NCBI RefSeq assembly: GCF_018829635.1
Contig: NZ_JAHKKG010000005.1
Span: 372,001 to 436,000, forward strand
Reading direction: 5' to 3'
DNA: 64,000 nt
Source of the DNA: Paractinoplanes bogorensis
GTDB taxonomy: Bacteria > Actinomycetota > Actinomycetes > Mycobacteriales > Micromonosporaceae
Positions 1 through 9,612 of the stretch are shown here, in pieces. Each line of letters starts with the position of its first letter. The stretch's first letter is position 1. Made by a program: the position numbers and the translations under genes. Under the pieces are notes generated by a model, which was given only the letters and a program-made list of their open reading frames with translations, was not told the origin of the DNA and searched no databases.

Positions 1-1425
1 CGTGTCGAGGTACGCCCGCTGCAACCCGCCGTACGTCACGTCACCGATCACGAACTGGCCCTTGAAGGGTCCGCTCTTGAGCAGGACCGGCGTGCTGGGG
101 GAGTTGGCGATCTGGTTCTGCGGCATCCACAGCACCGGCCGGGTCACCGGGTTGGCGTCGAACTTGCCGTCCGGGTTGGTGTAGTGGTTGAAGAACGCGT
201 CCTCCTCGATCTTCACGAGCTTGGACGAGGGCAGCCAGCCACCCTGGTTGTCGGTCACGTAGAGGTCACCGTCGGGACCCCAGCCGAGCCCGTTCGGCGT
301 ACGCAGTCCGCCGGCCACGGTCGTCACCTTGCCGGACTTGCGGTTGACCACGATCGACGTGCCGCGCCCGTTGACCGGCTGCGGGTCGGTGGTCGCGCCG
401 CCCAGGTTGATCGACACCGACAGGTTCAGATAGAAGTTGCCGCCCTTGTAGAGCAGCCCGAACGCGAACTCGTGGAAGTTCCCGCCGAACGGCCACGTCG
501 CGACCGTGCGCTTCGCGTCGAGCACGTCGTCGCCGTCGGTGTCCTTGAGCTCGGTCAGCTCGTGCTTCTGCGACACGTAGACGAGCCCGTCGACGACGGC
601 GATGCCCATCGGTTCCTTGAGGCCACCGGCGATTTTCTTGTACGTGACCGGCCCGGCCCCCGTGACACCCGACAGCAGATAGACCTCACCCTTGACCTGG
701 TCCGACCCGCCCCACGTGCTGAGCACCATCTTGCCGTCGGGCCGCCACGCGATGCCGGTGACCTGGGGCTCGAAGCCCGGCGGGCGGAGGTTCGTGAGGT
801 CGTAGCCCGGGTTCACCGCGGTCAGCGGCAGCCCGTCACCGGGGGTGTCGGTGCCCGAGGTGCACTCCTTCTGGCCGGGTGCGGTGACCCGGACGACTCC
901 GGCGTCGGTGCTCAGCGCCTCGGTGGGCACAACCGCGAAGTCACCCGCTCCCGGCGGTCGCCACGACAGGGTCAAACGCTGTCCGCCCGTACGGTCGAAG
1001 TGCTCGACCCGCAGCCGGTGCACCCCGGCCGTCAGCTCGACCGTTCCCTCGCCGGGCGGCTCGACGTCGTGCAGCCCGTCGTGGTCGATCACCAGCTGGT
1101 CGTCCAGGAAGAGCTTGGAACCGTCGTCGCTGACCAGCCGGAACGTGTATGCCCCGGCGGCCGGCGCGGTCAGGTTGGCCAGCGCGTGCGTGACGAAGTT
1201 GTCGTTCAGTCCGAACTGGTCGGTGGTGGACCAGTCGACGTTCGGCATCAGCTTGTCCACATTGGGGGTCTGGCCGGGCTTGAGCTCGCAGACCTTGCTC
1301 ATCGGCACGCCGATGTCGTACGTCCGGAGGGTGACCCCCGGCTCCTGGGGCGGATCGGCGGCGTAGGCGGCGCTCGGCGCGGCCAGCGGGCCTAGGAGGA
1401 GGGCGGCCACGAGCAGTCGTTTCAT
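1..1425 (-). CDS. secreted PA14-domain / sugar-dehydrogenase-like beta-propeller protein (3' end cut off)
   Basis: The frame runs from ATG at 1425 through the window edge with no stop, so the C-terminus lies outside. It opens with a signal peptide (MKRLLVAALLLGPLAAPSAA, ending near AYAA-DPP). Residues about 35-165 resemble a PA14 sugar-binding domain (YTFRLVSDDGSKLFLDDQLV, then GVHRLRVEHFD). The remainder looks like the six-bladed PQQ-glucose/sorbosone dehydrogenase-like propeller seen in secreted actinobacterial and planctomycete proteins (GIAWRPDGKMVLSTW, GLGWGPDGDLYVTDN). A GGGAGCG stretch lies just before the start. It probably binds or oxidises a glycan outside the cell; the substrate cannot be told. 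It is divergent from the gene at 1606. Confidence 0.8.
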   Translation of the reverse strand, partial: MKRLLVAALLLGPLAAPSAAYAADPPQEPGVTLRTYDIGVPMSKVCELKPGQTPNVDKLMPNVDWSTTDQFGLNDNFVTHALANLTAPAAGAYTFRLVSDDGSKLFLDDQLVIDHDGLHDVEPPGEGTVELTAGVHRLRVEHFDRTGGQRLTLSWRPPGAGDFAVVPTEALSTDAGVVRVTAPGQKECTSGTDTPGDGLPLTAVNPGYDLTNLRPPGFEPQVTGIAWRPDGKMVLSTWGGSDQVKGEVYLLSGVTGAGPVTYKKIAGGLKEPMGIAVVDGLVYVSQKHELTELKDTDGDDVLDAKRTVATWPFGGNFHEFAFGLLYKGGNFYLNLSVSINLGGATTDPQPVNGRGTSIVVNRKSGKVTTVAGGLRTPNGLGWGPDGDLYVTDNQGGWLPSSKLVKIEEDAFFNHYTNPDGKFDANPVTRPVLWMPQNQIANSPSTPVLLKSGPFKGQFVIGDVTYGGLQRAYLDT

Positions 1426-1523
1426 CGGCGCTCCCGGGTTACCGGCGGAATTCAGGGCTGTGAATATCCTGGGGCTTCCGCCCGTCGGCGTCCATGACTT
1501 TCGATGTCTCTTCCCAAACTTTC

Positions 1524-1562
1524 TTTGCCGACGGCAAAAGTCCTTAGGGTTGCTTTAACCCT
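1524..1562. promoter_or_regulatory. two small inverted repeats in a divergent promoter region
   Basis: The 180-bp gap between the divergent secreted-protein genes holds TTTGCCG-A-CGGCAAA (1524-1538) and AGGGTT-GCTTT-AACCCT (1546-1562). Both are perfect dyads in an AT-richer stretch, as expected for operators. No specific regulator can be named. Confidence 0.35.
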
Positions 1563-1605
1563 CAACTAACACCCGGTTAGGCGGGAAGGCGCGACAGTTC
1601 GGCCC

Positions 1606-2574
1606 ATGTCAATCAAGCGCTTCGCCGCGGCCCTCGCCGCCCTCGCGGTCGTCCCCCTGGCCGTGGTCGCCTCGGCGCCCGCCGCCCAGGCCGCCAGCTC
1701 CAAGTTCTGCACCGGGGGCAGCTACAGCGTCCTCGGCAAGACCGGCACCAAGGACCGCTTCCGCGGCACGGTCGCCGCGCCCGCCGGCCGGTTCACCGTG
1801 CAGGGCAAATACACCCGCTTCACCGTCGACCCGGCCACGTTCGCCCTGTACGACTACGCGTTCACCGGCGCCGCCAACACCGGGGACATGACCGGTGGCC
1901 GTACGGTGGGAATCTATGCCAGTAAGGTCCCGGATCACCGCGGCCTGACCCTGACCAGTGCGATCAGCCTCGAGCTGCGCGACGAGGACATGGTCATCTC
2001 GCGCACCGGCCCGAACGGGCTGAGCATGAAGATCCAGGCCAAGGACTGCGCCCAGGGCGGCATCTTCCAGATGGAACCGGCCCGTGGCGACGGCACGGCC
2101 ACCCGGATCACGCACACGCTGGCCGCCGGCTCGACGTTCTACTACGACAACCCGAACTTCCGGGCCCGGCTCGGCCAGTGGCTCGGTTCCGGCTGCACCT
2201 CGGTCGAGACCGGCCCGGCGGGCCAGTTCTGCGTCCGGGTCACGCCCCGCGTCAACATCGGCAGCGATGCCGCCCCCAAGCTCGTGCTGCGGGACAGTGC
2301 CCAGGTCGCCACGCGGGTGCTCGAGCCGGCCTGCGGACCCGACTTCACCAACACGCTCGGCCTGAGCGAGACCCGCGACCACTGCGGTGACCGCAGCGTC
2401 TGGGACGTGGCCAGCGGTGGCCGGATGGGCATGGTCACCGGCGAGGACGCGACCGAGGTGGCCAACCCGCCGACCACCTGCACCAGCGACTGTCAGGCCG
2501 GGAACCAGGTGAACGGCCGCCTCGCCGTCCTCGGTTTCCCGGCCCCGGTGCCCGCCGGCAGCCGTCTGCAGTAA
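1606..2574 (+). CDS. secreted cysteine-rich protein of unknown function
   Basis: 322 aa starting at ATG 1606. A clear Sec signal peptide (MSIKRFAAALAALAVVPLAV, ending at AQA-AS) is followed by a domain I do not recognise with regularly spaced cysteines (FCTGG, KDCAQ, SGCTS, FCVRV, ACGPD, DHCGD, TCTSDC), which suggests several disulfides. Charged and aromatic residues are spread evenly, with no membrane segment after the signal. The C-terminus ends four bases before the stop of the convergent antiporter gene. It is likely an extracellular protein; no catalytic motif is visible. Confidence 0.75.
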   Translation: MSIKRFAAALAALAVVPLAVVASAPAAQAASSKFCTGGSYSVLGKTGTKDRFRGTVAAPAGRFTVQGKYTRFTVDPATFALYDYAFTGAANTGDMTGGRTVGIYASKVPDHRGLTLTSAISLELRDEDMVISRTGPNGLSMKIQAKDCAQGGIFQMEPARGDGTATRITHTLAAGSTFYYDNPNFRARLGQWLGSGCTSVETGPAGQFCVRVTPRVNIGSDAAPKLVLRDSAQVATRVLEPACGPDFTNTLGLSETRDHCGDRSVWDVASGGRMGMVTGEDATEVANPPTTCTSDCQAGNQVNGRLAVLGFPAPVPAGSRLQ

Positions 2575-2578
2575 ACGA

Positions 2579-4477
2579 CTACGTGCGCTTGGAGGCGATC
2601 TTGGCCCGTACGCGGGCAGTCCGGATCGCCTCCTTCAGCGTGTGCACGTCGTACGCCCCGTAGTGCCGCCGCCCGTTGATGAAGAACGTCGGCGTTCCCG
2701 AGACGCCGCTGAGATCGGCCGACTCCTCGTCCGAGTTGATGTGCTCCTTGCACGTCGGTTCCACCATGTCGGCGTGGAACCGCTCCTGGTCGAGGCCGAT
2801 CTCCCCGGCATAGCGGATGAGGTCCATGATCCGCAGGTGGTCCTGGTGCTCGAACAGCAGGTCGTGCATCTCCCAGAACTTGCCCTGCAGCCCGGCCGCC
2901 TCGGCCGCCTGCGCCGCCAGCTGGGCCTGCGGATGCACGTCGGTCAGCGGCAGGTGCCGCCACACGAAGAGCAGATCGTCGTCGGTCATCAGCTCGCGGA
3001 CCACCGGCTCGGCGCGGTTGCAGTAGGGGCACTGGAAGTCGCCGTACTCGACCAGCGTCACCGACGCGTCGATCGGCCCGCGGGTGTGGTCGCGGTCGGG
3101 GTCGACGTCGGGGATCAGGTCGATGATGTCGTCGACGTCGCCCAGCAGCGCCACCGCCTTGCGCGGCTTGGGCAGCATCTGGGTCACCCGGAAGACGGCC
3201 CAGGTGACCAGGGTCGCGGCCGGGATGGCGAGCAGCAGGCCCAGCTTGGCCTCGGCCAGCTCGTCGCCGGAGAAGGCCAGGTTGGCGATCAGGAACGACA
3301 CCGTGAAGCCCATCCCGGCGATCGTGCCCACGCCCAGCACCGACGCCCAGCCCACCGCGGGCCGGACCCGCCCGCCGCTCATCCACGTGATCAGCGCCGA
3401 GGTGCCGGTGATCGCGACCGGCTTGCCGACCACGTAGGCCACGAAGACACCGATCGTGACCGGCGACATCAGCGCGATCCCGAGGAACTTCATGTCGATC
3501 GAGATGCCCGCGTTGGCCAGGCCGAACAGCGGCACGATGAGGTACGTCGACAGGCCTGACCACGTACGGGTCAACCGGTCGTTGGGGGAGAGCGAGCGCA
3601 GCAGCCCGAGCCGGGCGAAGCGGGCCAGCTCGGCCGTGGGCTGCTCGCGGAACGAGCGGAACAGGTCGCTGGCCTGCTCCAGGTTCTCCCGGGCCGGGGT
3701 GTAGGCCACGGTGGCCAGGCCGATCGCCAGTCCGGAGACCACCGGGTCGATCCCGCTCTCCAGCATCGCGCCCCAGATGACCAGGCAGAACGGCAGGTAC
3801 CAGTAGCCGCTGCGCACGCCCAGGCGCACCATCACCAGCGTGACGGCGAAGAACCCGACGGCCAGCAGCAGCGGCGCGATCCGGATCTCGTCGGTGTAGG
3901 CGACCGCGATCACGATCAGCGCGACGACGTCGTCGACCACCGAGACCGAGACCAGGAACAGCCGCGCCTGTACGGGGATGTGCCGCCCCACCAGTGCGAG
4001 CAGGCCCAGCGCGAGCGCGGTGTCGGTGCTCATCGCCGCACCCCAGCCGACCGCGCCCGCGCCGCCGTGGTTGATCGCCAGGAAGATGCCGACCGGCAGC
4101 GCCATGCCCGCGACGCCGGCCGCCGCCGGGAGCAGGAACCGCCGCCGGTCGCGCAGGTCGCCGAGGTCGAACTCGCGCCGCGCCTCCAGCCCGACCACCA
4201 GGAAGAACAGCGTCATCAGCCCGCTGTTGACCCATTCCCGCAGGTCGAGGTGGATGCCGGCGCCGCCCAGGTCGATGCTCAGCTCGGTGTGCCAGAACGA
4301 CTCATAGCTGCCGTCGGCCAGGTTCGCCCACAGCAGCGCGGCGACGATGGCCGCGACCAGCACCCCGGCGCTGCCCGCCTCGGTGGTCAGGAAGTCGCGG
4401 AGCGGGGCGACCTTGTGCGTCCACCGGGTCGTACCGGTGTCGGCGCCGGCCTCGGTCAGCTCGGGAGCGTCACTCAC
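2579..4477 (-). CDS. nhaA: Na+/H+ antiporter NhaA fused to a C-terminal DsbA/thioredoxin-like domain
   Basis: About 632 aa from the GTG at 4477; a longer open frame to 4705 exists but its extra N-terminus is Arg/Ser/Pro-rich non-membrane sequence. Residues about 20-430 are an NhaA antiporter with the conserved transport aspartates (STDTALAL and VVDDVVALIVIA, the DD pair near residue 180). After a charged linker (DVDPDRDHTRG), residues about 465-632 form a DsbA-like thioredoxin fold with the redox motif CPYC near residue 484 and a later GTPTFFINGR cis-Pro loop. NhaA exchanges protons for sodium at the inner membrane. The fusion architecture is known in actinobacteria; the role of the oxidoreductase part is not established. 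Confidence 0.92.
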   Translation of the reverse strand: MSDAPELTEAGADTGTTRWTHKVAPLRDFLTTEAGSAGVLVAAIVAALLWANLADGSYESFWHTELSIDLGGAGIHLDLREWVNSGLMTLFFLVVGLEARREFDLGDLRDRRRFLLPAAAGVAGMALPVGIFLAINHGGAGAVGWGAAMSTDTALALGLLALVGRHIPVQARLFLVSVSVVDDVVALIVIAVAYTDEIRIAPLLLAVGFFAVTLVMVRLGVRSGYWYLPFCLVIWGAMLESGIDPVVSGLAIGLATVAYTPARENLEQASDLFRSFREQPTAELARFARLGLLRSLSPNDRLTRTWSGLSTYLIVPLFGLANAGISIDMKFLGIALMSPVTIGVFVAYVVGKPVAITGTSALITWMSGGRVRPAVGWASVLGVGTIAGMGFTVSFLIANLAFSGDELAEAKLGLLLAIPAATLVTWAVFRVTQMLPKPRKAVALLGDVDDIIDLIPDVDPDRDHTRGPIDASVTLVEYGDFQCPYCNRAEPVVRELMTDDDLLFVWRHLPLTDVHPQAQLAAQAAEAAGLQGKFWEMHDLLFEHQDHLRIMDLIRYAGEIGLDQERFHADMVEPTCKEHINSDEESADLSGVSGTPTFFINGRRHYGAYDVHTLKEAIRTARVRAKIASKRT

Positions 4478-4626
4478 GGGAGAACCCAACCACTCCGCGC
4501 GCCCGCTTTCCACTGCTTGTGACCAGCGCCTACCAGGAGCGCTTGCCCGTACGGAAGGGAATGGGCTGAACGGTGCGCGCGAAGTGGCTCGTGATCTGGA
4601 TAAGATCCGGTGTTCAGGTGCGTGGC

Positions 4627-5754
4627 ATGGACGCCGCGACCGCTTGGGGAGGCGGCTTGACCAGCATCGAGGATCTGTCGTCACAGCTGTCCGACGCCCT
4701 CGCACAGCTCGACGGTCTGCGTACCCTGCACGAGGTCAGCAAGGCGGTGCACGCCAGCCTCGACCTCACCACGACGATGGACGCGGTGGTCCACGGCGTC
4801 ACCCGGGCCTCCGGCTTCGAGGTCGCGGTGATCAACGTGCTGCAGCCCGACGGCGACTTCACGGTCGTGTCGGCCGACGGCACCGACGAGATCCGGCGCT
4901 CGCTGCTCGGCACCCGCACCACCCTGGCCATCTGGGACGAGCTGTTCGGCAAGGCCGAGCGCTGGGGATCGCTCTACTTCATCGACCACGGCCACGACAT
5001 GCCCGACGCGATGATCACCTGGACGTCGGACACGCTGCCCGTGCCGACCGACCCCGAGGGCTGGCACCCCGACGACATGCTCCTGGCGCCGCTGACCGCC
5101 CCCACCGGCGAACTCGTCGGAGTGCTCAGCGTCGACCTGCCCCTCGACGGGCGGCGGCCCGGGCCCGTACAGCGGGAAATGCTCGAACTCTTCGCCCAGC
5201 ACGCGTCGATGGCCGTGCATCACGCGAGGTTGCACCACGAGCTGGCCGAGAGCCGGGCCCGGCTGGCCCACGCGGCCACCCACGACCCGCTGACCGGCCT
5301 GGCCAACCGGGCCCTGCTGCGGGCCTTCACCGACGAGCTGGCCGCCCGCCCCGAGACCCCGGTCGGCGTGATGGTGATCGACCTCGACGACTTCAAGGCG
5401 ATCAACGACGCGGGCGGGCACGACGCCGGCGACGAGGTGCTGCGTACCGTGGCCGAGCGGATGACCGCCCTGATCCGCCCGGGTGACCTGCTGGCCCGGG
5501 CCGGCGGCGACGAGTTCATCGTGGTGGTGGCGGGCGGCGACGTCGACAAGGTGCTGCGCGACACCGCCGCCCGCATTCACGACGCCCTGACCGAGACCAT
5601 CGAGACCCGCACCGGCACCGTCAAGATCGGCGCCAGCGTCGGTCACGCCGCCGGTGCTCCCGCCACCGGCTTCGCACACCTGGCGGCGGCCGCCGACGCC
5701 GACATGTACCGCACCAAGCAACGCCACCGGGCCGAACGCCCGTGGGTCGCCTGA
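4627..5754 (+). CDS. GAF-GGDEF diguanylate cyclase
   Basis: About 375 aa from ATG 4627; GTG at 4618 or 4573 are in-frame alternatives. Residues about 20-50 form a short helix, 45-195 a GAF-type sensor domain (LHEVSKAVHASLDLTTTMDA, later LLAPLTAPTGELVGVLSVDL), then a coiled stretch and a GGDEF domain (about 215-370). The active-site loop is intact GGDEF (residues 293-297) and the inhibitory I-site RPGD lies exactly five residues upstream, so the enzyme should make c-di-GMP and be product-inhibited. No EAL domain and no membrane segment: a soluble cytoplasmic cyclase. It is divergent from nhaA with about 150 bp between them. The GAF ligand is unknown. Confidence 0.93.
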   Translation: MDAATAWGGGLTSIEDLSSQLSDALAQLDGLRTLHEVSKAVHASLDLTTTMDAVVHGVTRASGFEVAVINVLQPDGDFTVVSADGTDEIRRSLLGTRTTLAIWDELFGKAERWGSLYFIDHGHDMPDAMITWTSDTLPVPTDPEGWHPDDMLLAPLTAPTGELVGVLSVDLPLDGRRPGPVQREMLELFAQHASMAVHHARLHHELAESRARLAHAATHDPLTGLANRALLRAFTDELAARPETPVGVMVIDLDDFKAINDAGGHDAGDEVLRTVAERMTALIRPGDLLARAGGDEFIVVVAGGDVDKVLRDTAARIHDALTETIETRTGTVKIGASVGHAAGAPATGFAHLAAAADADMYRTKQRHRAERPWVA

Positions 5755-5772
5755 GCGGTCACCGGCCGTACG

Positions 5773-6084
5773 TCAGAGCGCTCGTTCCTCGACCGACGCC
5801 GAGCGGGTGCCGAAGTCGCACGGCGTCCGGGTCTCCGTGGTGACGTCACCGCCGCGCTGCGTGATCCACTCGGAGTAGACGTTCGGCAGCCACTTGCAGT
5901 GGGCAATCACCCGCCACTTCCGGTTGACGTTGGCGCACCGCCCCGTGGCGTACTTCCCGCTCACCCAGGCCGAGCAGCCGCCCCAGTCGGCGGCCTGGGC
6001 GGCGGGCGCCGGCCCGCCCACGGTCAGGCCGGCCGCCACCAGAACCGCCGCCGAGACCGAGCCGATCCAACGTGTCCTTCGCAA
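5773..6084 (-). CDS. small secreted protein of unknown function
   Basis: 103 aa starting at a TTG (6084) preceded by a strong GAAAGGGG ribosome site six bases upstream; the longer upstream open frame has no such support. Signal peptide LRRTRWIGSVSAAVLVAAGL, cleavage near AQA-AD. The mature part is about 70 residues with four cysteines (GGCSAW, GRCANV, AHCKWL, TPCDFG), probably two disulfides, and is Trp-rich (WGGC, KWRV, CKWL, EWIT). No family recognised. It stops 18 bp from the convergent diguanylate cyclase gene. Confidence 0.7.
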   Translation of the reverse strand: MRRTRWIGSVSAAVLVAAGLTVGGPAPAAQAADWGGCSAWVSGKYATGRCANVNRKWRVIAHCKWLPNVYSEWITQRGGDVTTETRTPCDFGTRSASVEERAL

Positions 6085-6250
6085 GTGGAACCCCTTTCGA
6101 GTTGGTTGTTGACTCCTCGCGGTCGCCGGGCTTCCCCCGTTCCACGTCCGGCGACCGGTCAAGCGCTCCGAGCATCGCCGCGGCCTGTTGTGCGCGACGT
6201 TGCCGCGTTGTTGCCGCTCGCTACGCTGACGGTCGTCGATAGGAGGCGCG

Positions 6251-8887
6251 GTGGAGTTCCGGTTGCTCGGTCCCGTCGACATCGTGGTGGACGGCCATCG
6301 GCTCGACGTCGGCCGGCCGCAACAGCGCGCGGTGCTGGCCGTCCTGCTGGTCGAGGCCGGACGCCAGGTCACCGCGGAGTCCCTCGTGGACAGGGTGTGG
6401 GGCGAGGCGCCGGCCCCCGGTGCGCGCCGCGCGCTGCACGCGCACCTGACCCGCATCCGCCGGCTGCTCGAGTCGTCCGGCGCGCCGGTACCGCTGATCC
6501 ACCGGCCCGGCGGTTACCGGCTCGAGGTCGATCCGGCCGCCGTCGACCTCCACCGGTTCCGGCGGGCCGCGGCGGACCCCGGCCGGGCCGAGCCGATGCG
6601 CGCCGCGCTCGCACTGTGGCGGGGCACGCCCCTGGCCGGGTTGCCGGGCGACTGGGCGGCCCGGATGCGCCGCTCGTGGGAACGGGAACGGGTGGACGCC
6701 ACCGTCGCCTGGGCCGCGGCCGAGCTGCGGACCGGCGACCCCGGCCGCACCGTCGGGCCGCTGACCGACCTCGCCGCCGAGCATCCGCTGATCGAACCGC
6801 TGGCCGCCGCCCTGTTGCGGGCGCTCCAGGCCACCGGCCGTTCCGCCGTCGCCCTCGAGCACTACGCCGTACTGCGGGAACTCCTGGCCGACCAGCTCGG
6901 CTCCGACCCGAGCGCCGAGGTGGAGGCCGTCCACCGGGAGCTCCTGCGCGGCGGCGGCACGGCTTCGCCCGTACGGGGAACGCGCCCCGCTCAGCTGCCG
7001 CCCGCCCCCGGCGGTTTCGTCGGCCGGGTCGCCGAGCTGGCCCGGCTCGGCTCCGCCGCAGGCCCGGTCGCCGCCGTCTGGGGCACCGCCGGCGTGGGCA
7101 AGACGGCCCTGGCCGTGCACTGGGCCCGGACGGTCCGCGACCGGTTCCCCGACGGACAGCTCTACGTCAACCTGCGCGGCTTCGACCCCCACGACGAGGT
7201 CGCCTCCACGGCCGAGGTGGTGCACGGCTTCCTCGAGGCCCTCGGCGTACGCCCGCCGCAGGTGCCCGCGGGCCTCGACGCGAAAATCGGCCTGTACCGG
7301 AGCCTGCTCGACGGCCGGCGGATCCTCGTCGTGCTCGACAACGCCCGCGACGCCGAGCAGGTCCGCCCGCTGCTCCCGGCCGACGCCGGCTGCCTGGCCG
7401 TGGTGACCAGCCGGATCGACCTCACCGGCCTGGTGATCTCGGCCGGAGCCACCGGTGTGCCACTCGACGCCTTCACCGACGCCGAGGCCCGGGCGCTCCT
7501 CCGCGACCGGCTGGGCACCGTACGCACCGAGGCCGAACCCGCCGCGGTGAGCGCGCTCATCACCACCTGCGCCCACCTGCCGCTCGCCCTGGCCGTGGTC
7601 GCGGCCCGCGCCGTGGCCCGGCCGCGGCAGCCGCTCACCGCGTTCGCGGAGCAGCTCGGCGACTCCGCGCTCGGTGCCCTCGCCGGCGGCGACCCGCGGA
7701 CCGACGTGCGTTCGGTGTTCTCCTGGTCCTACCGCGCCCTCGGCTCCGGCGCGGCCCGGATGTTCCGGCAACTCGGCCTGCACCCCGGCCCGGAACTGGG
7801 TCCCGGCGCCGCGGCCAGCCTGGCCGGCGCCACTCCGGCGGTCACCGCGGCCCTGATGGCCGACCTGTCCGCCGCCAACCTGGTCGCCGAACGGCCGCAG
7901 GGCGGCTGGGCCCTGCACGACCTGCTGCGGTCGTACGCGACCAGTCTCGACACCTCCGCCGACCGTGGCGCCGCCATCCGCCGGATGCTCGACCACTACG
8001 TGCACGTCGCGAACGCCGGCGCCACACTCCTGAACCCGCGGCGCGCCGCCATCGAGCCGGTGCCACCCGACCCCGCCGCAGTGGTGACCCCACCGGCCGA
8101 CGCCGACGCGGCCCGCGACTGGTTCGCCGCCGAGCAGCACACCCTCAAGCAGGCGGTGACGTTCGCCGCCGCCGAGGGCTTCGAGACGCACGCCTGGCAG
8201 CTGGCCCGCAGCATGACCACCTACCTGAACTACCTCGGTCGCTGGGCCGACCTGGCCGACGTGCACACCACCGGCCTGTCCGCCGCCCGCCGCACCGGCG
8301 ACCGCCAGGGCCAGATCCACACCCTGCGCGACCTGGGCCTGGCCTGCGCCCGCCAGGGCCGCCCGGAGCAGGCCCACGCGCACTTCACCGAGAGCGTCGA
8401 GCTGTGCGCCGCTCTCGGTGACGACGAGAAGTGGGGCCACTCCCACCTCGACCTGGCCGAGCTGCTGGGCGGTCAGGACCGTTACCTCGAGGCGATCCAC
8501 CACATCAAGCAGGCCGCAACCGTCCACCCGGCCGCCGACGGCGGCAACATCGCCGGGATGCTCGGCTGGTGCTACGCCCAGATCGGCGACTACGACCAGG
8601 CGTTGCACAACTGCCGCGAGGCGGTGCGACTGTCCGAGAGCCACGGCGACCGGTGGACCCGGGCCGGTGCCTGGGACAGCCTCGGCCACATCCACCACCA
8701 GCTCGGCGACTACCGGGAGGCGCTGACCAGCTATACGAACTCGCTGACCCTGATCCGCGAGGTCGGCGACCGCTACCGGGAGGCCGAGGCCCTCGACCAC
8801 ATCGCCGACTCCTACCAGGCCGCCGGCGACTCGGATGCCGCCGCCGACGCCCGCCGCCAGGCGGCCGCGATCCGGCAGGCCCGGTAG
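6251..8887 (+). CDS. SARP/AfsR-type regulator: BTAD DNA-binding, NB-ARC ATPase, TPR
   Basis: 878 aa from GTG 6251 with an AGGAGG site at the ideal distance. Order: winged-helix OmpR-type DNA-binding domain (1-90), BTAD (about 95-235, AEHPLIEPLAAALLRALQAT), NB-ARC STAND ATPase with Walker A GTAGVGKTAL (near 277) and Walker B RILVVLDN (near 355), and C-terminal TPRs (about 690-870). This is the full AfsR architecture, whose members activate antibiotic and developmental genes through ATP-driven assembly. No biosynthetic gene cluster lies next to it here, so its targets are probably elsewhere. It stands alone between convergent genes. Confidence 0.95.
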   Translation: MEFRLLGPVDIVVDGHRLDVGRPQQRAVLAVLLVEAGRQVTAESLVDRVWGEAPAPGARRALHAHLTRIRRLLESSGAPVPLIHRPGGYRLEVDPAAVDLHRFRRAAADPGRAEPMRAALALWRGTPLAGLPGDWAARMRRSWERERVDATVAWAAAELRTGDPGRTVGPLTDLAAEHPLIEPLAAALLRALQATGRSAVALEHYAVLRELLADQLGSDPSAEVEAVHRELLRGGGTASPVRGTRPAQLPPAPGGFVGRVAELARLGSAAGPVAAVWGTAGVGKTALAVHWARTVRDRFPDGQLYVNLRGFDPHDEVASTAEVVHGFLEALGVRPPQVPAGLDAKIGLYRSLLDGRRILVVLDNARDAEQVRPLLPADAGCLAVVTSRIDLTGLVISAGATGVPLDAFTDAEARALLRDRLGTVRTEAEPAAVSALITTCAHLPLALAVVAARAVARPRQPLTAFAEQLGDSALGALAGGDPRTDVRSVFSWSYRALGSGAARMFRQLGLHPGPELGPGAAASLAGATPAVTAALMADLSAANLVAERPQGGWALHDLLRSYATSLDTSADRGAAIRRMLDHYVHVANAGATLLNPRRAAIEPVPPDPAAVVTPPADADAARDWFAAEQHTLKQAVTFAAAEGFETHAWQLARSMTTYLNYLGRWADLADVHTTGLSAARRTGDRQGQIHTLRDLGLACARQGRPEQAHAHFTESVELCAALGDDEKWGHSHLDLAELLGGQDRYLEAIHHIKQAATVHPAADGGNIAGMLGWCYAQIGDYDQALHNCREAVRLSESHGDRWTRAGAWDSLGHIHHQLGDYREALTSYTNSLTLIREVGDRYREAEALDHIADSYQAAGDSDAAADARRQAAAIRQAR

Positions 8888-8922
8888 CCGGAACGGGTCA
8901 ACGGTTTCGCCGACCCTTCCGG
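8888..8922 (+). terminator. hairpin after the SARP gene
   Basis: CCGGAA-c-GGGTC pairs with GACCC-TTCCGG around a 12-nt loop, one bulged base, beginning directly after the TAG stop. No U-tract follows, as is usual for actinomycete terminators. Confidence 0.55.
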
Positions 8923-9042
8923 TCGCATTCGGTCATTCGCATCATGAGCCGTGGATCCGGTTTCCCCGAATTTCATCGCCGGCCTCGCGGTCGAATCGAC
9001 CGGCAGGGCTATCGCCGGCGCAAGAATCGAGGACCGGCGCCC

Positions 9043-9519
9043 TCAGACGGCCTTGCAGTCCTCCGCGGTGGTGCCGGTGGCGAGTTCCGTGCCGTCGGCG
9101 GAGAGCACGCTCACCGCGGCCACGCCGTGGGTCGAGGCCTCGTTGGCGGCGTTCTGGCAGAGGCTCGCGGCCAGGTCGCCCTCGCCGGCGCCGAGCGACG
9201 TGGCGACCACCGCCTTGTCGCAGGCCGGGACGTCGACCGAGGTCACCGCGCTCATGCCGGTCAGCGAGGCCTCGATCTCGGCCTGTGCGGCCCCGCAGTC
9301 GCCGGCTGGAGCGGCGGCGTCGTTCGTCACCGGATCGGTCGTCGCGGTGCCGGCCGGGGCGTTGTCCGATCCGCCGCCGGCGGCGTCGCCGGAATTGCCG
9401 CACGCGCCCGAGAGGCCGAGCAGAACGGCGAGACCGGCGGTGGCGATGAACCGGTGGACGTGCCTGAAAGAATCGCGTCGCATGAGCCGAACAATGGCAT
9501 CCCGAAACGGGCTCCGCAA
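9043..9519 (-). CDS. putative lipoprotein of unknown function
   Basis: 158 aa from a TTG at 9519 (GGGAAG upstream); ATG at 9483 is the in-frame alternative and gives a more typical leader. A hydrophobic segment (IATAGLAVLLGLSGAC) ends in a lipobox LSGA-C, so the protein should be lipid-anchored outside the membrane. The linker is Gly/Ala/Asp-rich. The folded part carries four further cysteines (GDCGAA, VPACDK, SLCQNA, EDCKAV) and resembles small secreted actinobacterial domains without assigned function. Regulatory neighbours on both sides give no clue. Confidence 0.7.
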   Translation of the reverse strand: MRSPFRDAIVRLMRRDSFRHVHRFIATAGLAVLLGLSGACGNSGDAAGGGSDNAPAGTATTDPVTNDAAAPAGDCGAAQAEIEASLTGMSAVTSVDVPACDKAVVATSLGAGEGDLAASLCQNAANEASTHGVAAVSVLSADGTELATGTTAEDCKAV

Positions 9520-9612
9520 TAGTCTTCCCGACTGGTTTCGGCGTTAAGTGTTTCTTTAGCGGAGCCGGATAGAATGGTTCCGGAAATTGCACGCGCGGTC
9601 CGGCTGTCCGGT

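Noticed and set aside
184..1395. 403-codon plus-strand frame opposite the PA14 gene
   Set aside because: It is the antisense of a well-supported gene with signal peptide and domains; its composition is Arg/Val/Gly shadow-like.
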